Shown here one piece after another: positions 18,630 to 26,923 of a stretch of DNA of 64,000 nucleotides. The notes beneath the pieces were generated by a model. The model was not told the origin of the DNA. It worked only from the letters and a program-made list of their open reading frames with translations, and ran no database searches. A program made the position numbers and the translations under genes. This DNA comes from LMUY01 sp965199095 (lineage in GTDB: Bacteria; Pseudomonadota; Alphaproteobacteria; Acetobacterales; Acetobacteraceae). Within the stretch, counting starts at the first letter, position 1; every line of letters starts with the position of its first letter. The DNA is taken from positions 310,001 to 374,000 of the forward strand of contig CBDAQM010000006.1 of the NCBI GenBank assembly GCA_965199095.1, given 5' to 3'.

Positions 18630-19622
18630 CTATCGTTTGCTTAGATCGACCAAGGCAGCGAAGCCGGTCTCGGTTCCCAAGGCAAGGCGCGCGCCGTCGG
18701 CGCTCCAGGCGAGGGCGGACACGCTGCCGCGGCCGGGTGCGGCCACCGGCAGGATGCGCTCGGAGGTGATATCCGCCAGCACGACCAACCCGTCCGCGAA
18801 CCCGGCGGCGATGACGTCATGCTGCGGATGCGCGGCGACCCGGGTGCACAGCACATTGTCGCCGCCCGCCATTTCGGACGGCGCCTTGCCCATGGGGCCG
18901 CCGCCGAAGAACGGCCACAGCACGATCGTGTCGGCGCCCGCCGTCGCCAGCCACTTGCCGGTCCGCGTGAATCCCAGCGACGCGGTCTTGGAGGGATAGC
19001 CCGACATGCGCATGTGCTGCCCGTCCGCGAGGCGCCAGCCATGCAGCGAGTTCTCCTGCATGGAGGTGACGACGGCGTCGCAGGCCGGGTGGATGGCGAT
19101 GCCGGTGTGGCTTCCCTTCCATTCCAGCTTGCGGGGGCTGTCGACCTTGGCGCCGACGAACCACAACGTCGCGCCGTTATAGTGCGAGGCAGCGACCCGC
19201 TTGCCCTTCGCATCGAAGACCAGGCCGGTGACGCTGGAGGGATGGTCGAATTGCTTGAGCTTGGCGTCGCCGTCATAGAGGTGGACGGTCTTGCCCACCG
19301 CGCAGGCGCTCAGCCGGCCATGGTTGGCGACCTGCTCCACCCATTTCAGGCCGAACTCGGCGGTTGTCTCGCTGTCGCCACCCGGCGTCGTACGGCGGAA
19401 CGCACCGTCATCGCCGCCAGTGACGAACGCGTCGGCTGACGCAGCGAGGGACAGGACGGCGCCGTCATGCACCGGCACGTCCCGCCAGCCGGCCAGCACC
19501 AGCCGACCGTCGCCGAGTGCGAAGGCCGGCTGGTCGCCAATCCAAGCGGCGGCAACGACGAAGGCATCGAGGTCGCGTGACTCGCCGCGGGTGTCCAGGA
19601 CGAAATCGGCGGTGGCGCTCAC
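18630..19622 (-). CDS. WD40-repeat protein
   Basis: A 330-residue cytoplasmic beta-propeller protein. Repeated units of about 40 residues end in strands such as TVHLYDG, ATLWFVG, TIVLWPF and GLVVLADI, typical of WD40 blades; six to seven are visible. Translation starts at a GTG (19622). No enzymatic motif is present, so a scaffold role is likely. It lies directly downstream of a CobW-family GTPase and upstream of an aldo/keto reductase on the same strand. A 70-nt hairpin-forming repeat fills the gap to the GTPase, which may set relative expression. From memory, WD40 proteins beside COG0523 GTPases occur in other alphaproteobacteria; I cannot verify that here. Confidence 0.8.
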   Translation of the reverse strand: MSATADFVLDTRGESRDLDAFVVAAAWIGDQPAFALGDGRLVLAGWRDVPVHDGAVLSLAASADAFVTGGDDGAFRRTTPGGDSETTAEFGLKWVEQVANHGRLSACAVGKTVHLYDGDAKLKQFDHPSSVTGLVFDAKGKRVAASHYNGATLWFVGAKVDSPRKLEWKGSHTGIAIHPACDAVVTSMQENSLHGWRLADGQHMRMSGYPSKTASLGFTRTGKWLATAGADTIVLWPFFGGGPMGKAPSEMAGGDNVLCTRVAAHPQHDVIAAGFADGLVVLADITSERILPVAAPGRGSVSALAWSADGARLALGTETGFAALVDLSKR

Positions 19623-19630
19623 GGGGCGGC

Positions 19631-19700
19631 GCCCTCACCCCAGCCCTTTCCCAGAGGGAGTAGCAAGCCCTCTCCCTCTGGGAGAGAGTTGGGTGAGGGC
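19631..19700. repeat. Dispersed CCCTCTCCC repeat, copy 2: 70-nt inverted repeat
   Basis: An imperfect inverted repeat with arms of about 30 nt (GCCCTCACCCCAGCCC... against ...GTTGGGTGAGGGC) and a short AT-containing loop (TAGCAAG). It lies between the GTPase stop and the WD40 start in the same apparent transcript, where the RNA would fold into a long hairpin. This is the most complete two-armed copy of the family in the window. Confidence 0.8.
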
Positions 19701-19713
19701 GAGCGCGAAGACA

Positions 19714-20688
19714 TCATCCCGCCTGGCATGCCTCAAACCCGCGGCGAAGCTGCGGCCGGTTGAGGTTGCGGCCGATGAACACCAGGCGCGACCGCCGCTC
19801 CTCCCCCACCGGCCATGGGCCGATGAAGTCGCCGTCGGCAATCATGTGCACCGCCTGGAAGGCGAAGCGGCGGTCCTCGCCGGTGTAGTGCAGGATGCCC
19901 TTGGTCCGCAGCAAATCCTGCCCCTTCTCCGCGAGCAACTGGCCGATCCAGGCGTTGAACTTCTCCGGATCGATCGGGCGCGGCGCCTCGAACGACATGC
20001 TGTTGATATCGTCGTTATGCTCGTGCTCGGAGTCGGTCAGGAAGTCCGGCTGCACGTCGGCCAGGATGCGCTGCAGGTCGAACGCCCCCTGGTCCATCAC
20101 GGCGGCAAAATCGACGGCTGAACGTTCCGTGCGATGGATCTTGGCGAACCGGTTGATCTTGCGGATCTCAGCCTCGACCTGCTCCAGTTCCGCCGGGGTC
20201 ACGAGGTCGGTTTTGTTCAGCACGATCACGTCGGCGAAGGCGATCTGCGCCGCGGCCTCGGTGCTGTCGGCCAGCCGCGCCGGCAGGTTCTTCGCGTCCA
20301 CCACGGTCACGATCGCATCCAGCCGCGTGCGGGCCCGCACGCCTTCGTCCACGAAGAAAGTCTGCGCCACGGGGGCCGGGTTGGCCAAACCCGTGGTTTC
20401 AATGATGATGCCGTCGAACTTGCCGCGCCGCTTCACCAGCCCGCCGACGATCCGGATCAGGTCGCCGCGAACGGTGCAGCAGATGCAGCCATTGTTCATC
20501 TCGAACACTTCCTCGTCGGTATCCACGACCAGGTCGTTGTCGACGCCGAGTTCCCCGAATTCGTTGATGACCACGGCGTATTTGCGGCCATGCTTCTCCG
20601 TCAGGATGCGGTTCAGCAGGGTCGTCTTCCCGGCGCCGAGATAGCCAGTGAGCACGGTGACGGGAATCAGGTCGGCAGCGTCGGACAT
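19714..20688 (-). CDS. CobW/COG0523-family GTPase (metal chaperone-like)
   Basis: G3E GTPase of 324 residues, likely delivering zinc or another metal to target enzymes. Walker A GYLGAGKT is at residues 15-22, the metal-binding CICC motif at 68-71, and the guanine-specificity motif NKTD follows. A His-rich segment (SEHEHNDD) and a CobW C-terminal domain complete the family pattern. The start ATG at 20688 lies 22 nt inside the end of the upstream O-antigen ligase-like gene. The family includes cobalamin and zinc chaperones; the absence of cobalamin genes beside it favours a general zinc-type role, which is an inference. Confidence 0.88.
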   Translation of the reverse strand: MSDAADLIPVTVLTGYLGAGKTTLLNRILTEKHGRKYAVVINEFGELGVDNDLVVDTDEEVFEMNNGCICCTVRGDLIRIVGGLVKRRGKFDGIIIETTGLANPAPVAQTFFVDEGVRARTRLDAIVTVVDAKNLPARLADSTEAAAQIAFADVIVLNKTDLVTPAELEQVEAEIRKINRFAKIHRTERSAVDFAAVMDQGAFDLQRILADVQPDFLTDSEHEHNDDINSMSFEAPRPIDPEKFNAWIGQLLAEKGQDLLRTKGILHYTGEDRRFAFQAVHMIADGDFIGPWPVGEERRSRLVFIGRNLNRPQLRRGFEACQAG

Positions 20689-21896
20689 GGGATGCCTCGG
20701 TCGGTTCGATCCGTCATATAGGCGCGCGCCTCCGCCAGCCCCAACCCCAGCAGCAGGAAGAACCAGCCGGAGAGCGGCATCGACAGCAGGTCGCTGCTGC
20801 TCGCGATCGGCCATTCCTGAATGAGCGCGGCCACGAACAACCCGACCCGCAGCGGCGCCGGATCCCGCCACAGCCCGGCCGCGAGCGGGCGCAGCCAGGC
20901 CAGCACCAGGGCGCAGAACAGCGCCAATCCCGGGATGCCCGCCTCAACCGCCGCCTGAAGGTAATGGTTGTGCGGGTGCTGCACGCACATCCCCGCTCCG
21001 CCCCCGTCGCCGCCATCCCATCCCTGGAAATAGGCCGGCTCCGCGCAATGCCGCCGGAACCCGTCGAACCCCAGGCCGAGCAGCGGGTGACGTTCGATCA
21101 TCGCGGCGGCCCGCATGGCGATCAGCCCGTATGGGCTTTGCGGGAAATGCTCCATTTGGCTGGAGAACTTGTCGACCAGCCGGTGGAAGGTCGGCGGCAC
21201 CACAACGGCGGAGACCGCCAGCAGCAACGCGACCCCGGCGCAGGCCGCCAGCACGCCGGTGCGCAGGCGCGGCAGCAGCAGGCCCGTCACCAAAAGTCCC
21301 AGCAGGGTGAGCAGCAGCGGCATGCGCTGCCCGATCACCACCACCACCAGCACGGACGCGACCAGCAGCAGCAGGCCCTGCCAACGGCCGAGCCGGGCCA
21401 TCGCCGGCAGCACGGCGGGAAACAGCAGCCGGCTGAACGGCGCGCCGGCCCGCGGGTGCTCGAACGGTCCGGTGAGTTCGCCGTCGCCCCAGCGGCGGTA
21501 GCCCTGCAGGTCGCGCCCGGTGACGAGTTGCAGCGCGGTCTGCGCCGCGATGTACAGCGCCGCCAACGCGGCCAGCCGCGCGAGCCACACGCGACGCCAT
21601 GCGATGCGCAGCACCCAATGTTCCGCCGCGGCCACGAACACCAGGAAGCGCACGGCCACCAGCGCCTGCACCAGCCCGCCTTGCAGGGAGCACAGCACCA
21701 GCCATCCCCACCAGACGAGCCCCACCGGCACCCATCCGGTGCGCAACCAGCCCCAATCACGCTCCGCGGTACTGCGGGCAAGGAAGCAAAGGCTTGCCCC
21801 GATCATCAGGATGTCGGCGACCACCCGGCCGTGCAGCAGGAAGACCGGGCAGAGCAGCACGCAGGCCGTGGCAAGCCGGTCGAGCCAGATCAGCAC
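20667..21896 (-). CDS. O-antigen ligase/polymerase-like membrane protein (Wzy_C)
   Basis: Polytopic inner-membrane protein of 409 residues with about ten hydrophobic segments, of the O-antigen ligase/WaaL-Wzy group acting on lipid-linked glycans at the periplasmic face. The family motif is near residue 300, HPHNHYLQAAVEAGIPGLALF, after a periplasmic loop. Translation starts at a GTG overlapping the preceding glycosyltransferase stop by 7 nt, and its 3' end overlaps the GTPase start. The adjacent glycosyltransferase supports a role in envelope polysaccharide synthesis. Whether it ligates or polymerises cannot be told from sequence alone. Confidence 0.82.
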   Translation of the reverse strand: MLIWLDRLATACVLLCPVFLLHGRVVADILMIGASLCFLARSTAERDWGWLRTGWVPVGLVWWGWLVLCSLQGGLVQALVAVRFLVFVAAAEHWVLRIAWRRVWLARLAALAALYIAAQTALQLVTGRDLQGYRRWGDGELTGPFEHPRAGAPFSRLLFPAVLPAMARLGRWQGLLLLVASVLVVVVIGQRMPLLLTLLGLLVTGLLLPRLRTGVLAACAGVALLLAVSAVVVPPTFHRLVDKFSSQMEHFPQSPYGLIAMRAAAMIERHPLLGLGFDGFRRHCAEPAYFQGWDGGDGGGAGMCVQHPHNHYLQAAVEAGIPGLALFCALVLAWLRPLAAGLWRDPAPLRVGLFVAALIQEWPIASSSDLLSMPLSGWFFLLLGLGLAEARAYMTDRTDRGIPCPTLPT

Positions 21897-22948
21897 GCCA
21901 GCAGCTCACTGCGGAGCGCGCGTAACCGGTCCGCGGCCGCCGCCGTGTCGAACTGGACGGCCCGCGCGCGGGCGGCGGCGGCCAAGGCCATGCGCCGATC
22001 ATCGTCCCGCGCCAGCGCCAGGATCGCCGCGGCCACGGCCCCTGGTGAGTCCGGATCGGCGTAGAGCGCGCAGTCGCCGGCGACCTCCGGCAGGCCGCCG
22101 CGGCGGGAGCAGATCAGCGCCGCGCCATGCGCCATCGCCTCCAACGCCGTCATCCCGAACGGTTCGGGCCAGCGGCTCGGCGCCACGGCGATCGCCGCTC
22201 GGCCCATGCGATCCAGGGCTGCCGCATGCGGCAGGTAGCCGGTCAGCGTGATGCCTGCCGCCGCGGCCTGCACTGTCAGCCGCTCCGTGAACTCGGTCGC
22301 CGGGCTGTGGGGCGAGAAGCGGTCGGCGCCCACCATCTCCGCCCGCCATCCGGGCAGCTTCGGCAGGATGTCGGCGCAGGCCGCCACGAACACGTCGGCC
22401 CCCTTGTCGGCGACGGTGCGGCCAACGAACACGATCAGGCGCTCCCGTACCTTCCGCGTCCGCTCCGGCACGTCGAGGCTGTTGGGCAGGACCGTCACGT
22501 CGCCCTCGACCTCCTCCAGGAAGCGGCGGCGCACGTGGTCGGACACGGCGACCACCCGCCCGAGCCGGCGTAGTAGTGTCGTCCGCTGCGAAGCGCTCTT
22601 GGCGCCGCGCATCCCCTGCGGATCGTTGTGCAGGAACAGGCACACGCGCTTGTGGCGGCGGGCCAGGCGCAAGGCGACCTCCGGCCGGTTGTGCACCTCC
22701 AGCAAGTCCGGGCGCAGCGGTCGCAGCACGGCGGCCAGCCCGGCGGCATAACGCTGCGTGGCCGTCCAGCCCCAGCCCGGCGTCGCCGGATGGAACGGCA
22801 CGTCGGTGAACGGGTTTTCGACGCCACGTCCAACCACCTCCCCGCCGGCGCTGCGGGTCAGGCGGTGAACCAGCAGGCCGATCGCGCCGACCGCGTCCGG
22901 GGAAAACCCCTCCTTCGGCGGCAGGATGGTCGCGACGAGACTGTCCAC
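21890..22948 (-). CDS. Glycosyltransferase, GT4-type
   Basis: Cytoplasmic retaining glycosyltransferase with a GT-B fold, 352 residues. The C-terminal domain shows IVFVGRTVADKGADVFVAAC and the donor-binding EPFGMTALEAMAHGAALICS segment with the spaced Glu residues of family 4 enzymes, then GGLPEVAGD. I place the start at the GTG at 22948, five bases after the stop of the VOC gene; the much longer open frame is not supported. It overlaps the ligase-like gene by 7 nt. It probably adds a sugar to a lipopolysaccharide or capsule precursor. Confidence 0.82.
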   Translation of the reverse strand: MDSLVATILPPKEGFSPDAVGAIGLLVHRLTRSAGGEVVGRGVENPFTDVPFHPATPGWGWTATQRYAAGLAAVLRPLRPDLLEVHNRPEVALRLARRHKRVCLFLHNDPQGMRGAKSASQRTTLLRRLGRVVAVSDHVRRRFLEEVEGDVTVLPNSLDVPERTRKVRERLIVFVGRTVADKGADVFVAACADILPKLPGWRAEMVGADRFSPHSPATEFTERLTVQAAAAGITLTGYLPHAAALDRMGRAAIAVAPSRWPEPFGMTALEAMAHGAALICSRRGGLPEVAGDCALYADPDSPGAVAAAILALARDDDRRMALAAAARARAVQFDTAAAADRLRALRSELLAC

Positions 22949-22953
22949 GGATG

Positions 22954-23775
22954 TTACGTAAACAGCACCGCCGCGCCGCCCGCATGCTCCGGCAACACCA
23001 GCACGCCCTCGCCGACAGGTCGGGATGCGAGGCCGGCCAGCAGGGGCCGCAGCGCGGCACAACGGTCCGCGGTGACGACGGTCATCCCCATGATGGCCGG
23101 CGCCGCCGGCGCGGTCACGCCCGGGTAGACGGCCCCGATCGCCTCCGGCGGCAGCATCCGCACACGGCCGCGCTGCATCGGCATCACGAAGCCCCCCACC
23201 GGGTCCGGCATGACGGGCAGGCCCGCCAGGCGGGAAACGCGGGCGGCGGTCTCCGCCGGGACGGGCACGGCGAGCACGACCTCCTCCAGCGCCACCGCCG
23301 CGTTCGGATGGCTGGTGAACCACGGCTGCCAAATGGCCTCCCGCGTCAGGTGCTTGATCAGTTGGATGGTGCCCTCCGGCGCGTCCGGCAGCGGGATGCG
23401 CTCGAACCGGGCCTGAGGGCCGTTCGGATCCGCCTCGTCCACCGGCCGCTCCAGCGGGGTGATCGCGGGGATGTCGAACCCGGCGCGGTTCAGCCGCGCC
23501 AGTGTGGCCGCACTGTCCTCGATGCCGAGGGCTATGATGTGCAAGCCGGCGTAGCGGTCCAACTGGTCGTGCAGCCGGTCCGGCACGGCGGGATCGACGG
23601 GGGCGATCAGCTCCAGATAGCCGTGCTGGAGCATGATGCAGCGATTGGCGGTCGCCTTGCCGCGATGCCGCGCCATCGGCGTCAGCGTGAAGCCGAGCCG
23701 CTGATAGGTCGCCGCCAGCTCGGCAAGGTTCCTCGCGCCGACGCCGACATGATCCAGCTCGAACGCGGCGCTCAT
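22954..23775 (-). CDS. VOC-superfamily (glyoxalase-like) protein
   Basis: A 273-residue protein with two glyoxalase-like halves. The first begins FELDHVGVGARNLAELAATYQRLGFTLTP and includes YLELIAPVDP, resembling the Glyoxalase_3-type domain; the second starts around ALEEVVLAVPVPAET. His and Glu residues fit metal ligands, but no substrate is evident. The start ATG at 23775 overlaps the stop of the upstream glutathione S-transferase gene (ATGA). Pairing with a GST suggests detoxification or an aromatic/electrophile pathway; this is inference. Confidence 0.75.
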   Translation of the reverse strand: MSAAFELDHVGVGARNLAELAATYQRLGFTLTPMARHRGKATANRCIMLQHGYLELIAPVDPAVPDRLHDQLDRYAGLHIIALGIEDSAATLARLNRAGFDIPAITPLERPVDEADPNGPQARFERIPLPDAPEGTIQLIKHLTREAIWQPWFTSHPNAAVALEEVVLAVPVPAETAARVSRLAGLPVMPDPVGGFVMPMQRGRVRMLPPEAIGAVYPGVTAPAAPAIMGMTVVTADRCAALRPLLAGLASRPVGEGVLVLPEHAGGAAVLFT

Positions 23776-24416
23776 GGCACCGCCTCGTAATGCGCCAACT
23801 GCCAGGAGGCAGGCTCCGCCGCCGCGGCGGCATACCATTCGGCCATCAACGGGTGCTCCCGCACGGCACGGCAGTAGTCGCGGGACTCTGCCGCAAGTTC
23901 AGGCAGGTAGGACAGGAAGCGGCTGACGACCGGCGCATACATGGCGTCCGCCGCGCCGAACTGGTCGCTGTACAGGAAGGGCGTGGCCTGCCGTCCCGCG
24001 CGCCAGATCGCCTCGATCCGGGCGATGTCGGCCATGACCTCCACGGAGGCAACCAGCCGCCGCTCGCGCCCCAAATTCATCGGCATCGCCTGGCGTAACG
24101 GGCGGAAACCGGCATGCATCTCCGCCGCGATCGACCGCGCGGCGGCCCGCGCCACACGGTCCTGCGGCCACAGCGCCGGGGCGAGTTCGGCGCAGTATTC
24201 GCACAGCGCCAGGCTTTCCCACACCTTGGCGCCCTTATGCTCCAGATAGGGGACGAGGCCGGCCGGAGTCGCCTGCTTGATCGCGTCCGTCGCGCCGCCG
24301 GCCAGCGGGATCACCCGCTCCTCCACGTCCAGCCCGGCCAGACGCACCACCAGCCAGCCGCGCAGCGACCAGGACGAGTATCGCCTTGTGCCGATGACGA
24401 GCATTCCGTCGGCCAT
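23772..24416 (-). CDS. Glutathione S-transferase-like protein
   Basis: Soluble GST-fold protein of 214 residues. The thioredoxin-like N-terminal domain has SWSLRGWLVVRLAGLDVEERVIPL, with a Ser-Trp-Ser stretch at the active-site turn, and GLVPYLEHKGAKVWESLALCEYCAEL, which contains the cis-Pro and the glutathione-binding Glu-Ser pair. A helical C-terminal domain follows. The start at 24416 (MADGMLVIG) is 75 nt from the divergent aminotransferase gene, so the two share a short promoter region. It leads an overlapping run with the VOC protein and the glycosyltransferase. Confidence 0.85.
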   Translation of the reverse strand: MADGMLVIGTRRYSSWSLRGWLVVRLAGLDVEERVIPLAGGATDAIKQATPAGLVPYLEHKGAKVWESLALCEYCAELAPALWPQDRVARAAARSIAAEMHAGFRPLRQAMPMNLGRERRLVASVEVMADIARIEAIWRAGRQATPFLYSDQFGAADAMYAPVVSRFLSYLPELAAESRDYCRAVREHPLMAEWYAAAAAEPASWQLAHYEAVP

Positions 24417-24491
24417 GACAACTCCACGGGTTGAGATCGAGGCACGACAATGCCACGCTGCGCCGCAGCCGCAAACGGGGTCGCCGCCGTC

Positions 24492-25817
24492 ATGAACGAG
24501 ATCAGCCGTCCCAACAACCTCGACGCGTTTTGGATGCCGTTCAGCGCCAACCGCTCGTTCAAGACCAATCCGCGCCTGCTCGCCCGGGCGGAGGGCATGT
24601 TCTACTACACCAACGACAACCGCGAGGTGCTGGACGGCACTGCCGGGCTGTGGTGCTGCAACGCCGGGCACGGACGGCGCGAGATCGTCGAGGCGATCCA
24701 GACGCAGGCGGCGACGATGGATTTCGCGCCCACCTTCCAGATGGGCCACCCGATCGCCTTCCAGGCCGCGGCGCGGCTGGCGGAGATCACGCCCGACGGC
24801 ATGGACAAGGTGTTCTTCACCAACTCCGGCTCCGAGAGCGCGGACACCGCGCTGAAGATCGCGCTGGCCTATCACCGCGCCCGCGGCGAGGCCGGGCGGA
24901 CGCGGCTGATCGGGCGGGAGCGCGGCTATCACGGCGTGGGCTTCGGCGGCATGTCGGTCGGCGGCATCGGCGGCAACCGCAAGCAGTTCGGCGCCATGCT
25001 GCCCTATGTCGACCACCTGCCGCACACGCTGGACCTCACCCGCAACGCGTTCAGCCAGGGCTTGCCGGCGCATGGCGTGGACCGGGCGGAGGCGCTGGAG
25101 GCCCTGGTGGCGCTGCACGGGGCGGAGACGATCGCCGCCGTGATGGTGGAGCCGGTGGCCGGGTCGACCGGCGTGCTGCCGCCGCCCGAGGGCTACCTGC
25201 GCCGCTTGCGCGAGATTTGCACCAAGCACGGTATCCTGCTGATTTTCGACGAAGTCATCACCGGGTTCGGTCGCATGGGCACGAATTTCGGCGCCGAGCG
25301 GCTGGGCGTCGTGCCCGATATCATGACGATGGCGAAGGGCCTGACCAACGCGGCGGTGCCGATGGGGGCGGTGGCGGTCCGCAATGGGGTTTACGACGCC
25401 GTCGTGAACGGCGCGCCCGATGGGATCGAGTTGTTCCACGGCTACACCTATTCCGGCCACCCGCTGGCGTCGGCCGCCGCGATCGCCACGATGGATTTGC
25501 AGCGGTCGGAAGATTTGCCCGGCCGCGCCGCGGCGATCGAGCCCTATTGGCAGGCGGCGATGCATTCACTGCGCGGGCTGCCGAACGTGATCGACATCCG
25601 CAACGCCGGGCTGATCGCGGGTATCGAGTTGCAGCCGCGCGAGGGCAAGCCGACCCACCGGGCGGTGCAGGTGTTCGGCCGTTGCTTCGACGCCGGGCTG
25701 CTGATCCGCACGACGGGCGACATCATCGCCCTGTCACCCCCGCTGATCATCGAGACGACGCATGTCGACCGCATCGTGGAGACGCTGACCGAGGCGATCC
25801 GGGCGGAGGCGGCGTAG
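24492..25817 (+). CDS. Omega-amino acid:pyruvate aminotransferase (class III)
   Basis: PLP-dependent class III aminotransferase of 441 residues, moving the terminal amino group of beta-alanine-like substrates to pyruvate. The start MNEISRPNNLDAFWMPFSANRSFK and the following GMFYYTNDNREVLDGTAGLWCCNAGH are typical of the beta-alanine:pyruvate branch. PLP-binding Lys282 lies in TMAKGLTNAAVPMGAV, preceded by LIFDEVITGFGRMG. I chose the ATG at 24492 because the upstream 14 codons are not family-like. It is distinct from the aminotransferase domain in the synthetase at 28 kb but could share amino donors. Confidence 0.9.
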   Translation: MNEISRPNNLDAFWMPFSANRSFKTNPRLLARAEGMFYYTNDNREVLDGTAGLWCCNAGHGRREIVEAIQTQAATMDFAPTFQMGHPIAFQAAARLAEITPDGMDKVFFTNSGSESADTALKIALAYHRARGEAGRTRLIGRERGYHGVGFGGMSVGGIGGNRKQFGAMLPYVDHLPHTLDLTRNAFSQGLPAHGVDRAEALEALVALHGAETIAAVMVEPVAGSTGVLPPPEGYLRRLREICTKHGILLIFDEVITGFGRMGTNFGAERLGVVPDIMTMAKGLTNAAVPMGAVAVRNGVYDAVVNGAPDGIELFHGYTYSGHPLASAAAIATMDLQRSEDLPGRAAAIEPYWQAAMHSLRGLPNVIDIRNAGLIAGIELQPREGKPTHRAVQVFGRCFDAGLLIRTTGDIIALSPPLIIETTHVDRIVETLTEAIRAEAA

Positions 25818-25886
25818 CGCGTCAACGAGGCCAGTCAGACCAGGATGCCTGGGGTTTCGTCTTGCACCACGGCGAGCAGCCCGATA

Positions 25887-25902
25887 CAATGCAAACGCAT
25901 TG
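25887..25902. promoter_or_regulatory. Candidate operator upstream of the PrlF/YhaV pair
   Basis: A perfect inverted repeat, CAATGCAAACGCATTG, with 6-base arms and a 4-base spacer, ends 17 nt before the antitoxin ATG. Swapped-hairpin antitoxins of this type usually repress their own promoter by binding such palindromes. Position and symmetry fit; binding is inferred. Confidence 0.55.
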
Positions 25903-25919
25903 GAATGGGAGTGCCTGCG

Positions 25920-26243
25920 ATGGCCGTCTTGGAAATCGCGGCTACGGTAACGCGTCGTGGCCAGACGACCATGCCAACGGCGATCCGCCGGTCCCTGGAC
26001 ATTGCCAAGGATGGCGGCGCCATCGTCTACCGCCTTCAGGACGATGGTCAGGTCACCGTGGCCAAGCTTCCGGAGACCGAAGATCCTGCGATCGCGGCGT
26101 TCCTGTCTTTTATCGGTAAGGACATGGAGGCTAGGCCTCACATGCTTCGGCCGGTGACCGCTGGATGGCTGGTGGAGCTGAACCAGCTCCTCGAGACCGT
26201 CGAGATCGACCTGGATGAGGCGTTGCACGAAGAAGACGAGTAG
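25920..26243 (+). CDS. prlF: Type II antitoxin, PrlF/SohA family
   Basis: A 107-residue antitoxin with an AbrB-like swapped-hairpin DNA-binding domain at the N-terminus: MAVLEIAATVTRRGQTTMPTAIRRSLDIAKDGGAIVYRL follows the AbrB pattern of a Gln-Thr-Thr-Met-Pro turn. The acidic C-terminus (TVEIDLDEALHEEDE) would wrap the toxin. A GGGAG ribosome binding site lies about 8 nt before the ATG. The toxin gene follows with a one-base stop/start overlap. It should neutralise YhaV and repress the operon through the palindrome just upstream. Confidence 0.82.
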   Translation: MAVLEIAATVTRRGQTTMPTAIRRSLDIAKDGGAIVYRLQDDGQVTVAKLPETEDPAIAAFLSFIGKDMEARPHMLRPVTAGWLVELNQLLETVEIDLDEALHEEDE

Positions 26244-26773
26244 TGGGGCTTGAGCCCGCGGCGACCGTCAACGGCTGGACGATCCTCTTCCATCCCCTGT
26301 TTCTCCAGCAAGTCGCTGCGACGGTCGCCGCTGTACAACGGGCGCAGGCCAGGGAGCCTGTTGGCTACGCGAAGAAAAACAGCGCAAAACGGCTGAAGGC
26401 GATCCTTAAGCTGTCCTTTGTCGACATCCCCGCCGATCCGTCCAGTTCCGCATACCGACTAGGGCCCACCCTTGGGACTGGCTACAGCCATTGGTTCCGA
26501 GCCAAGTTCTTCCAGCAATACCGGTTGTTCTTTCGCTATGACGCCAAACGGAAGATCATTATTTACGCTTGGATCAACGACGAAAAAACCAAAAGAGCTT
26601 ATGGGAGTGGCACTGACGCCTATGCGGTGTTCTTCGGAATGCTCATGGCAGGCAACCCTCCTGATGATTGGGACAGCCTGAAAACCGCATGCCTTGAAGA
26701 AGATCGACGGCGGCGCCAGGTCGGGGAGGACGGTTTGTTGAGTCAGGCGAGAGCCTTGCTCGGGGACCTGTGA
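26243..26773 (+). CDS. yhaV: Type II toxin, YhaV family ribonuclease
   Basis: A 176-residue RelE-superfamily mRNA interferase. It begins with GTG sharing one base with the antitoxin stop (TAGTG). Family-like segments are NGWTILFHPLFLQQVAATV, then SSSAYRLGPTLGTGYSHWFRAKFFQQYRLFFRYDAKRKIIIYAWINDE, with conserved Arg and Lys residues, and YAVFFGMLMAGNPPDDWDSL. The length matches YhaV (about 150-175). The lower GC of this stretch compared with its flanks would fit horizontal transfer. Free toxin would cut mRNA and arrest growth. Confidence 0.85.
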   Translation: MGLEPAATVNGWTILFHPLFLQQVAATVAAVQRAQAREPVGYAKKNSAKRLKAILKLSFVDIPADPSSSAYRLGPTLGTGYSHWFRAKFFQQYRLFFRYDAKRKIIIYAWINDEKTKRAYGSGTDAYAVFFGMLMAGNPPDDWDSLKTACLEEDRRRRQVGEDGLLSQARALLGDL

Positions 26774-26810
26774 AGCAGACGGCGTCCTGCAGACAGGTTC
26801 ATTAGGTGCT

Positions 26811-26830
26811 CTCCCTCTCGCGAGAGGGAG
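26811..26830. repeat. Dispersed CCCTCTCCC repeat, copy 3
   Basis: A perfect 20-bp palindrome with arms CTCCCTCTCG and CGAGAGGGAG in the convergent gap between yhaV and the DUF3108-like gene. It is a minimal copy of the repeat family and could act as a two-way terminator stem. Confidence 0.65.
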
Positions 26831-26883
26831 ACTTCCATGGCAGCCATAGACAATCCTTCCTAAGCCTTTGCTCTGAGCGGCAA

Positions 26884-26918
26884 CTTTGTCGGCGTGCCGA
26901 CGCACTTATTTGCCGACG
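26884..26918. repeat. 35-bp GTCGGC-hairpin repeat, copy 1
   Basis: Contains the hairpin GTCGGC-GT-GCCGAC (26888-26901) followed by GCACTTATTTGCCGACG. The copy at 56428-56462 is identical except for one base, and a degenerate copy lies at about 14677. Here it sits just after the stop of the minus-strand gene, where the stem could help end transcription. Confidence 0.7.
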
Positions 26919-26923
26919 CTGCC

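Noticed and set aside
19631..19700. A CRISPR-like or tandem repeat array
   Set aside because: It is a single inverted repeat of a dispersed family; there are no regularly spaced units.
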